Positions 11,980-23,900 of a stretch of 64,000 nucleotides of DNA are shown one piece after another. Under the pieces are notes generated by a model. That model worked only from the letters and a program-made list of their open reading frames with translations, did not search any database and was not told the origin of the DNA. The number at the start of each line of letters is the position of its first letter. Positions within the stretch are counted from its first letter, which is position 1. A program made the translations under genes and the position numbers. The DNA is taken from positions 1-64,000 of the forward strand of contig CALNHX010002779.1 of the NCBI GenBank assembly GCA_940337035.1, in the 5' to 3' direction. This DNA is from Agriotes lineatus. Taxonomy: Eukaryota > Arthropoda > Insecta > Coleoptera > Elateridae.

Positions 11980-14900
11980 TAATATTTACTGATATAGTAT
12001 AGAAATAATAGCAAACTTCCTAAAACTTCAATACAGAATGTTGATTGCCTATGTTAGACGAGAGTGGACACCCGGTATAAATATATAACCTAAAACGCAG
12101 AGTTGCCAAATTATAACCAACTTTATAGTTCAAAACAATTTATTATTTTTATCATTTTTGTAGACTTTAATGTAAAATTTAAACAATGTATATATCAATA
12201 CTTCGGCACACCGTTGTGATGGACTGGTTTTTGCCATGCGCTCTTTAGGACCCTTCTCTTCTTAACAAACATTAATTTAGCCGTTCTAATCTGTAAAAAC
12301 GGTGCTTTTATTGTGGTACGGCCGTTATCATATCTGTCGATATGTGCGATGACTTCGGCTAAAGATAATTTACAAGGGAGCTCATTACACCATTGCGTCG
12401 ACGTAGTTACAAGACCGATTAATGTTTATTACTGATACCACGAATACAAATCAAAAAACACATACAAAGAAAAACGACCAATTTTGTCCAAAAGCTTTTC
12501 AGTTCTTTGCATTAATATTTCACACCAGGGAGCGCAGAAATCATCCTGATAGGTTATGTCGGTATGATGATACCATGTTTACATTCATCCAGGGAGACAC
12601 CTTCGCTAAACATTTCTTTAACGCTAAAGCGGTTGCTGTTGTCACAAAAGTTATGCAGTTTTATGACACCCTTTTATATAATTTTGGTTTGGTTGCGATT
12701 GATTGAGCGGTTGCGACAGTAATTACAAATGACTAAAAATGGTCGAGTTCGAAAGCAATACTTTAGCAGGGTATACCAAAGTAATACACAGTTAAAATAT
12801 TAGTTAAAGAAAGTGTTCAAAATGTCCACCTTGGGCTTGAATGCTGCTGCTCCTTCCAGTAGTTGAAGTTCAACCCTCTCGCCACAACTGCATTACAGTG
12901 AGCAAGTCCATACGCATGATGTATATGTCAGTCATTATATATATACTAACAATTGACAGCTAATTAAGACACCAGTATGCATTATCTATGGTAGCGTCAG
13001 TATTTTTCTTTAAAAATAATTGAAGTGACAACGTTGATTTAACTTTTTATATGGTTATTTTTCATCTATAACGATGCGATTTAGGTCATATGTTGAAACG
13101 AGCCATCTGGTATCTCTTGTCTGTTATACTTGTTTTCATACTTAAAAGCAAGAACCAACTTGTATTTTTTCCATGTGTTTACTTGCGTATTAGATTTAAG
13201 CATTGCATTTAATATAATCAAATGTGCAGTAAGATTATCGTGAAACGCGAATCTAGAACCTGTCCGCGAGAAAAGGGTAGTTTTAATTGAAGATTATTTC
13301 ACGGAGAAGCAAGAGTTAGCATACAGACATTGTCTGAGTACGTACGTACCCATCCTCTGGTGCGAGGCCCGCGGCGAAGTAAATTTCGCCATACGAAGAA
13401 CGAAGTAAGTACAAGCGGCTTCGACAGCCTCGCAGTAAGTAATTTGCAGTATATCAGTTTTTGTGACGTTTTTCTGAGCCTGTACAAAAGAGATACTCAA
13501 ATTACGACACCCAAAAGGTGTATTTGCGACAGTCGAGTAGTTTCTGACGTTATTCGAACGAACGGCGCTACTCGACGGCCCACTTCCAGTGTGATGGGAT
13601 TCACATACCAGTCAGCCAGTTAATGAAACCATCGCCAACATTTATGTGTATGCAACTTGGCGATTCACCACAGGCTTCGAGGTCTGCAGCTGAGTCGTGG
13701 AAATCATGTAAGTTCAGGAATGATTGTACATACACAAGTTGTGCGGGATTATTGCACGTGAATGTAAACAGGGCATATTTAATTCGTATCGGCTTTAAGT
13801 GTTTGTTAATGTTGCGTTTTTAAAAGACACATTAATGTTTACATTTTAAAGACCATTACTTTAAAGCTACTTGATGGTGTTTTATGTTCGCTGTGTACTT
13901 ACATGCGAATATCCGTAGCTATCTCGAACGTACATTTTTATAGGAGTTGATCCTATTTTTCTTCATTTTTGTATGTTGCTTCATGTGTTGTGAAAGCAAT
14001 AGTTTGTGTAAATTAATTGGCTTTTCTAGTGCATTGTTTGAAGTTATTTTCACCGCGAGAACGATGCTAGAGAGACCAGCTTTCTGATTTGGATAATACT
14101 GACATTTTAACACCACGATTGAGGTAAGTTGAGAGCTTTATGTTTACTGAGCTAGAAGGTAAACACAAAGGGCAAATAACTACTCAAGTGTTGAGACGTA
14201 CAGGCGGTTTCGACTGTAAAGTACCACGCGAAGGACTAAACCTCATGTACTGTTACATTCTTTTTTCTTTATGCATATAATCTTTTTTCTTTTTATGTTT
14301 ACGTTCTGTATTGCGCATGGCTATGAAAAGGCCTCGGCTCAGCTTTGCATTGTATTTATTAATTTAAATATTATTAGTTAATTAATTAATTACCCTTTAT
14401 CATAGGTTGGGTTTCCATATCCCGTCTATTTATAATTTAAATATGTAATATATTTTATTTTACAATATACTGGCTAATCACATAAATTATTATGGTTTTA
14501 TTGAATGCGATCGTTTCTACGCTGCCTATTTAACTAATGGAACTGGGATTTTTGAAATTATGAAAAATTTCCTCATGTCAACATGTAGTGACCTAACCTC
14601 AATATTTGCAATGCGAAACAAAATCAGTAGGGTTACTTTTTAACAATTACATCTTCTATTACTTATTGATGCGTCGCCTAGATGATTTAATGTAGATAAA
14701 CGATACCGCTATAAACAAAACACTGCAAGGACGCCACCGCAAATTTCACTGATTTTAGGAAAACGTATATCTGACCTGGGGATGCTCTATAGGCCCACCA
14801 GCAACTCACTTGATGTCTGGGGCCCCCTTTCTTACAGTTGGCCTGCCTTGCAAGCCTCCTGACACTTGCCAATGCAACGCTTGTAGTATGAGCGCTGCAC

Positions 14901-17900
14901 CTGTTTCCGATATGGCTCCGATCGCTGTTTCTGGCTCACAGCTAAGGCTACGCTGCGATACACGAAGGTTGCTGCTGTCTCCAGGCTTCCATGGCCTTTG
15001 CTTCTTATATTGGACCTCCTAATTACCAAAAAAGCACACAAAATTGGTGCTCACACTTAGACTTCTTTATCACCTGCAGAGTGTCTAGAAATAATTACTA
15101 ACCCCTGCAGCCTATCCTTTTAACACTGCACTAATAAGAAATACCACATTAAATTGTATAAATCGGTATTTATTATATTTTTTTACTTTGGCTTTCTGGG
15201 AAGCCAAACACACACCAACTTTGTTGTGGCCCTACTTGATATTGCATTGTTTATTTTTCTGTTATTCTATTTTAAGTCAATGGTATTTGATTACAACTTC
15301 AAATTTAAATGATGACATTTATATTGAATATTTTAATATAATATTTGGAATGCTTGAATTATTTTAATTCCTATCATAACTGCATTATTAGCTTAAGTTG
15401 CCTCCATTGCAGTATACACATCCCCAAATACTTCTCACATGTTATTAAACGCCCTGTATTGTATGACAAACACTCGCAGCATATAATAAAGGATGTCTCG
15501 AAGTTATTTCTAAAAAGAAGAAAAACGTTAAAAAAAGTATCATTCTAAAGAAATAGCTATTGCTCCCTGACACAACATTGCTTACAGAGATGTTAACGTT
15601 TGGAAAACGTCAGAAAAGAATTAGGAATTTGACCTCCTCGATTCAATTTCATGCGATTTTTATATCTGGAAGTATTTTAAATAGTATATAAGCAATTGAT
15701 TAATACAAGAAAATATTTGTACAAAACATATCAGAAGAAAAACATATACTAACGGGCAAGATATGCGGACAAGTGCGAAAATGAATGGCAAAAATCAAAT
15801 AGCCTGGTTGAAAGAGAATGTACAGAAGATGAAGAAATAAACGGTTGTGGGAGTAATATCTTGGTTTAAGAACAAACTAAAAATTAAAATTGTACAAAGA
15901 AATAAAACCAAATAAATTGTGTTACGCGCGGAAACATCGGGTTGTCAAGATTTGGAAAACAAACGAAGATCAACAGAAGAAAGGAACAAAAATGATTTTA
16001 TAAACTATTGAAGGAGATTAAAAAGAACAAGCAGAACCAGTTAAAGTAGATACATGATAAAAATCCTACGTAAAAATATTATAGAAATGTGTGCTACACT
16101 TAAACGAAAGGCGACCACAACCCTCGCTAGCTCAAACTCTCTGCAGTTAATGACGTGTATTCGGACTAAATAACGGTTTTTAAGGACGGGAAAATGCATA
16201 CAATAATTTGGAGATACAAGTGGGCGCCAGTCGTTCACCACCACAAAAACAGATTTAGCTAACAGTAGAAAACGCACATACCCTTTATGGCTTCTCGCTA
16301 AACAATCCTAAACTCTAAAAAACTCGAGCAGGTTTGTTGGGGGTTAAATAAGCAGTTACAGCAGTAGTAGCCGTAACAAGATACTTTAATAAAAGTCAAA
16401 AATATATCACAAGGCAATATTAATAAGTCAACAATTAAACCTGGCCTGCCAAGGAACAGGTAATAAAATGGGCTCGAAATTATGAAGCCAGAGCAAAAAT
16501 ACAAAAACGTTATATAGTGTTAACCTAAAAAATATATTACGTACAACTGGGTCGCAATGCAAACGTCTGAAACGCATTTACAAGCCAAAAAATTACGTTA
16601 GATGCTAAATTATAAATTTTCAAGCTAAATTTGGGAAAGCGAAAATGAATTAAAACTGACTGTTACAATATCTGACACACGGGGTAGCCGATATCGCAGC
16701 GAAATTATTTGGCAGGCAGCCATGGCTGCGCGAAAAACGTATCTTACAAGATTAAAGCGCCCGTGTATTGAAAACCTTCAATGTCATGCTACGCAAATTT
16801 TAGGCTAATGCATCTAACAGTAAAAATTCCGCTAGGGTATAAGCAGAAAAACAAGCATGTGCTAATAGTTATATTAATGCAAAACATAAAAAAAGGATTT
16901 AGCTCCAACACAGCTCGGCTTAATCGAGGCGTTTTCGGCTGCTTTGAGGGATTGCGGAATCTGTCAACTCTGGATACTAACTCCTGCCCCAAGTGGAAAA
17001 AGAACTAAAGTGGACAGGGCCCGATTGCTTGAACCACGTCCAGGGCAGCTATGCGAGTCCCCAAGAAAAAATTTGAAGCTACTGTGTACCAGAGCGCACG
17101 TGCGGGCCTTAAGTTGGAGGGCGATCACAGAGTGCACATGCAGCATGGTATAATTTGGAGTTGGCACATGGGTTACAAATTCCGATAAGGGCCCAGTGGA
17201 TCCGAAGGTGAGAAGAAGAAGGTCCGTGACTTTTAAATTCGACTCCGCGTCACTCAAATTCAGCATGATTCTCTCATCAAAATTACGTAGAGCTAATAAA
17301 ATTAATCCGAAACAGGGAACAGGCTTATGCCTCACAATGAGAAATTAGACTTCTAACCACAAAATTAAAAAGGGCCTTTGCAAATGCGGAAAGAATGCTT
17401 TAGAAAATATTAGTAGCAGACGTAGTAGTCAAATATGATCAAAAAAGGGATTGTGAGGAATAAGAGAAAATCATTGATGTCGACAATAGCTAAGCCGAAG
17501 ACGAACTCAGTATAAGTAGAGAAGGAATTAAAAGTATAAAAGGGTATTCGCAGTGTTAATTAGATAGGTAGATAGGTTGACAGCGAGAAGTCATATGAAA
17601 CAGACAAAAGCGGCAAAGGTTAGTGCAACGAAGAAATTGTACCACGCCAGGAAATCTGCGTTCATCACCAAGAGCGAGACCTCTAAGGCAACAAAGTTAA
17701 GGGCCCACTTTTGTTTTCTTTATTTTTAGCCTTACGGCGTTGGGTTTTGTAGTCATCTCTTGTATTCTTGTCTGTCAGTGGCGAGAATATGTACAAAACT
17801 GGTTTATTTATGTATGAATTTTCATCTTCTTTTTTACTTTCCTTTTCCCGATTATTGTTCTTCTTTTTCTTATTTTAGACTAGGGCTGGGTCCTGTATGT

Positions 17901-20900
17901 AGTTGGTAGTATACATTATTTGTTTTTGTTGTCCTGTTGTTTATTTCGTTTTCTATATTCTCATCTTGACACTATTGTACATAAGTATTCATATTTATTT
18001 ACTATTTTTAATGATTTGTCATTTCAGTATATTTCTTCTTAGACTTCTTCTTAATCTTCTTTGTTGATATATATCTGCTTTCTTTCATTTATTAGCATAC
18101 CTGTTGCTTGGCTAATATTAGTCGATATATTTATTGATTCTTGTAGTTTTCGTTTTTCGTCTGTGACTAGGACTATATTATCTTCATAGATCAAAGATTG
18201 ACTTTTCACAGGTCCATGCTCCAGTTTCCAATTTTTGTAACTTTTGTGTTTCTTTTGCTTTCCTTTATTACTGTGTGCATGACATCGTTAATTAATAATG
18301 GGTTTAGCTTATTCCTTTATTTTATACTTCCTTCTAACCTAATCTTGTCCAGTATTTTATTTTCTTGAAAACCCCCTTAACGGCATTAAGGAGTTCTCTT
18401 GGGATGTTCAGTTTTTGCTTTCCATAACCTTTGTCCTAAGATCGTATGAAAAGCCGCTGTTAGGTTCAGAAACGCCAGGTATACTGGTTTATTTACTTCT
18501 AAAAGGTTCTCTATTATTGTTAATAATATAAATATTCGATCCTGAGTGTATCTGTTTTTTTCTTAAAGCGGCCTGTTCCTCTTCTAACTTCTTCTCTGTT
18601 TGATCTCCTAATTTACTTTCCGGTATCATTGTGTATACTTTTAAAGCCACTGATAACAGACATATTCTTCTATTATTATTAGGGTCAGCTGCACTTCCTT
18701 TTTTTGCGAATCGAGATAATTATATTCCACTACCATTCATCTGGTATGAACTTTTCGCTTTACAATAATTGTTGATATATTTTTTCTAATAATTTTGTTA
18801 GTGTTTTTCCTCCATATTTAAGTCACTCTGGTACTATATAATCTTTTCCAGACGCCTTTTTTATGCCTCTTATTGCATTTTTTACTTTCATTATTGTCAT
18901 TCAGTTAGTTATTCTTTTTTCTCATTCGTTTCTATTTTTTATCTTCTTGATGTTTATTCAAAAATTTGCTTTTGCAGATGTTTTTCCGAGTTTTTAGTGT
19001 GTTTTTTGTATCTGTTTATCAGTCTCATTATTTTCATCTCTAATATTCCGGCCTGGTTTTTCTTATTTTCCTCGTAATCCTTTCTTAGTCTACCAAAATG
19101 TCCTGTTATTTTTATAATTCTCTTCTAGTTGGTTCCCAAATACCTCTGTTCTTTTTCAATCTCTTATACGCATTGTTTTACATCATCTCTTTTCCTAGCA
19201 TATTCGTGTTTGTTCTTTTCATCTTTTGAATTAAGGTACTTTAGCCACCTCTTCATTCCACCATGTTTGTCGTTTCTTGTTACTGGCAATATTTATTCTT
19301 TTTAATCCATATGTTTCCGTCGCTGTATTTAGTATTATCTCCTACAGAGTTTTCCATTTTCTGCTCAAATACCATGTTTGCGTTTTTAGTTCATCTTATT
19401 ATTTTCTCGACTATTTTTTGATGATTATATTTTCATATTGTTGACAAATACTTGTATTTTTTAGTTTTTTTAATGTGAATCCTTTTATATACTTTGCCTT
19501 AAATTCTGCTAAATGGTTTCCATCTCCAGTCTGATATCACCAGCCTGTATTTGGTGTTTTGATCAACCCTAAAAGCTGAAAGCTTTTACATCCATCACGT
19601 TATTCCTTTGAGTATATTATGTAGTCTATAGTGCTCTTTACCTTTCTTTATTCTATTACAAAAGTCATTTGATATAATGTTTTATGTTTAAAGAAAGTAT
19701 TTCCCATTGCTAATTGATTGCTTCTACAGAAAACCATCATCTGATCTTAATTATTAATTCTTGTTCGTTCATTGCCAAACCGGCCCACTGTTCCTACCCC
19801 TTGTATATAATCATTTCCGATTCTTGCATTCCAATTATCTATAATTATTATGATCTGATTTGATGTTCTTTCCACTCTATCCACTATTACTTGTAGCGTT
19901 CTGTAGAATTCTTCTTTGTCTTCTACTTGAGTATCCTCTGTAGGTGCGTATATTTGTATAATTGCTATCGTTTTATCTGTTTCTACCAATGTACAGTCTG
20001 TTTGATTTTAGCTGTCACAGCGGATTTCTCGGCTGTTGTTAGAGATATGACAAAATGTTATAGAAGAAAGGTTGTTCTACATTTAATTATCTATTATCTG
20101 CACATAAATCGGTATTTAAGTAACACATGCACGCTTACGTAGATTAGAGCTTTATTCGAAAAAGTAGGCGGTGAAACAAATGAAATCATTTGTCAGCTTC
20201 CAGTTGAACAACGTTCCTTAATACTGTCTTGACAACATATGCTATTCGACATAAATACAACATAACAACATGAACAAAGTAACAATAAATGATTAAGTCA
20301 AGTTAGTTTAAAATTTCAGTTCATAATATCTAGAGTGTTTGTTCAAAGTGTGTTAAGCCATTTTGCATTCTTCAGCCACCTAGCTAATTATCTGCGCCGT
20401 TTGTGCAGCCTAGCTGTACTTCAAATCTGATTCCAACATTTTGTTTAACTTTCATCACGAAAATTCACGAGCGCGAACTTTCCCGTTGCGCATTCGATTC
20501 TGATCACCCTGTATACCGACGCGGCCATCCCGGTCCGCTTCTTTCGGGCCACGCTCGATTTGAATGGGCGCGTAAAATCCAGATTTTTCCGCCGGAGCTT
20601 ACGCATCCTGATTGGCCGAAGCGCGACGTACCGACGCGGCCGTTAGGTTTGGCATGTTGGGTGCAAGCAGAGGAGAGTCGGCCGGAAGCTCTTGTGTGTG
20701 ACGCACGTGTCGTTTTGTGAGCGCGTTTTCCTTGGCGTTGTCGTTGGGGGCTACGTCCGGCCATGTCGTCAAAAGAATTGGTTCTTTCATTCCTACAAGT
20801 TGTTGGGGACTCGCTGCAGGACGTGAATAATGCCCATACGTTTCTGTCACACCGATCCCATGTGAGTGACTACATTGAAATATTACGCCATTATTCGGCG

Positions 20901-23900
20901 GAATCTTTGCCCAAGCAGATGTGCTTGCAAATGCAGGCGCTGCGGACTGCCACCCGTACCGCTCAGGAGAAGTCCAGAATAAATACCAGGTACCATTTAA
21001 AGAGATTATGTAACTTAGTTACCCCTTTGCGTTTGGTCAGAACTCATTAGCATGTGTGTATTCGCGCTTACGTGTGCAACTTGCCGGCCGCATAGTAACT
21101 GAATTGCCTCGCTTGTAATCATCGCCCAGGCCCAACTTGCTAAATTACCGCATTCTAGATCGCTTTGGCGTGATTTAGTTAATTATTGGGCAAGCCATTG
21201 ACCTCACGGCTGCCATTATTGTATCCCGAGACGCTTCGGCTGTCTGCAGCCCGTGACTAATGCTCGCGCGGTGGCTGGGTCAAAATTTGTATTCGAACTG
21301 TTGTAAGCCCATGTGTTCGGCCTTTTTTGCTTATTGAAATAATTGAGCAGTACTCTGGGGGCACGGTACCATCACCTGTTGAGACCGCTTTGTGAGCTGT
21401 GGCGAATAAGAACACCCGCTAGTGCAATGAATCAGCTGTGCAGTGCGTGACCCCTTTTACGCGAATGTGCCGTGTAAGCGATGGACTTTGGTCGCATTCA
21501 TTCAGTAGTACATTCTTGGTTTGTAACTGTGCTAACATTGACTTTCGCTGAGTAGCTAATTTTAGGCGTTTCGAACGCTTTCTTGTAATATTCTATTTGG
21601 ATATTGTTTTTGTGTGTAACATTTGTACGCTTTAGTTATAGTGCGATTACCTCCAGCTGGGGTTTACGTTAAGCCCTAGGTTTAGTATGGTGACCCATTC
21701 GTTGCCTGATCCTGTATAACGTCATTCAATAGACAATTGTGCAAGCGCGGGGCTTATTACTGTGTACAACCCCTGCATGCTTTACTTTTTCAGAATAAAC
21801 AGCTAGTGTCACGATTAGATGTACGACGACCTCTGAGTGGTGGAGTATGCAGGTAAGTGGAGCAGCCGCCCCCGCAGTGGCAGCACAAACCCGAACTAAC
21901 GATTCAAACCTCAAATTATCGATTTTGTCATCCGAGTTCGATACTTCTCGAGTACCCTTATCAAGTAGTAACTAGCGTACTTGTTGCCTCGTCTAACCGT
22001 CCAAGCCCGGTTACCCGAGCCCATTTAAAGTCAGGTTTGGTAGCGCCCTTATAATTTTGACGTACCCTATATATGCCTCCACACTCTTGCCCAGAACGTA
22101 CCGTGTGACTCACGCCCGACTCCCTGAGCGTTCCAGCCGTAGCCTTTAGTCTGTTTTTAGCAAATCTCAGGGCAAGTGTGCCAGTTTTCCAGGACTGATT
22201 CCGTGGTGCGATGCTCACCTTGGGTGGGTGTCGTAAAGTTGTTTTAATACCGTAACAAGTGACCTTCGTTATTTGGCCACAGACCATAAACTTGTTGGAG
22301 AAAACCCCACACAAAAAATCTAAAGTAGAGAGATCTGGCGTGCTTGCTGGTCAGTTGATGGAGTCACCATTTCCTATCCATTTTGCACCAAACTTTTTAT
22401 TTAAAATATTCCTGACATTTGGTGCATTGTGGGAAGGTGCACCATCCTGTTGGAACCACATATTGCCATTTATTTCCAGGGGTATACCAACCAGATCATC
22501 TTCGAATTCTATCATAGAAAATTGGTATATCGTTCCGCATTAAGCGATCCTTGATAAAAATAGGCAACTACTATGGTATCGCCTAATACGCCATTAATGG
22601 AAAATCTGTGTTGGAATCTGCATTCCTGAAATTGACATGGATTCTTCGTATCCCAGAAATGATAGTTTTTTCTATTAGATATTCCGTTAATATTGAAATT
22701 AGATTCATCGCTTGAAAGAATTAAATTTAATAAATTTTGATTATTGTTAAGCCAATTACAAAATATCGCCCTCCTATCAAAACCACCAGCTTTTAAACCT
22801 TGTACTAATTTAATGTTATACGGAAGCATTTTGTTTTTTTAGTATAAAAAATGTTTTATACTGACTTACTCCTAAATCAGCCACTGCTTGACGTATTGAA
22901 TTTTGTGGATGTGCTCTAAAATACGCCAATACTAAAATATCTTCATCATTTGCGGCACGTCTATTCCTTGCCCTTCGTACCTGATCATTAGACATCGGAT
23001 TTTAGAAGAAATGCCATTTCTTTAAAATTACAGGTAAAAATAAAATTTAAACATCAAAGTGCAAATTACAAAAAAACAATAATTTTGAGTCCTATTTATT
23101 TTTGCCTAAATGCCCTATTTTTTCTATTTTAAGGAAAAATGCATTTTTTAGCGTTTAATCGCCTTTTTATTGTGTAGGTGCCTATATTTCGGCCTAAAAT
23201 GCTTAATTTCTTGATTTTTAATTTTTTTGCGAAATCTTTCTGATTTAAATTTACCGTTGAGTCGATAACTTAACTAATCGAATCCATGCCACACCCGGTG
23301 GATGACTCGAGCGCCTCAGCCTATACTCGAACCTGTGCGGTGCGTTAGTTTAGCGTCTATGTATACCATAAAATCGGTCTCTTTCTTTGTATCTTTGTTC
23401 GCTATCTCCTCCGAAAATACTGGACCGATTAAAGTGTATGGTAGCTTAAAATTTTGATAATTTTTAGACAGATCGTAGACTAATTTTTATTTTCAGAAAA
23501 AGGCCGAAAAAGTGAAGTAAAATTAAATTATATTTAATTTAATTAAATCGTGAAATTAGCGAAGCGAAGCGTAGCTCGTGTGATTCACGGGTTTGTTATA
23601 AAATTCTTGTTTTACTTGGCTTGTAGTTGCATTGAGGTTAGGTATACATTGTCAAAATATTACGTCAATGTTTGTCAATAATTTGCGATGTGGAGCGCAG
23701 TTTTTCTATATAGGTATAAGAACATATTAACTCAGAAAAGACATAAACTTACACCAGAAAATTTAGAACAGTTGATAGTTTGCCGAACAGGCATTTAATA
23801 ATTTTAAAAAAATGTGTTAGAAGCATTTTTTATTGGAATTTATTTTCACTTTGAGTTGATTTCTGAAAGTTTAATGTTTGTGTTATTTATTTGTGAAAAA

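Noticed and set aside
16964..17335. 123-codon minus-strand frame in a GC-richer part of IR intron 1
   Set aside because: Overlapping frames open on the other strand, no recognisable domain, no splice support.
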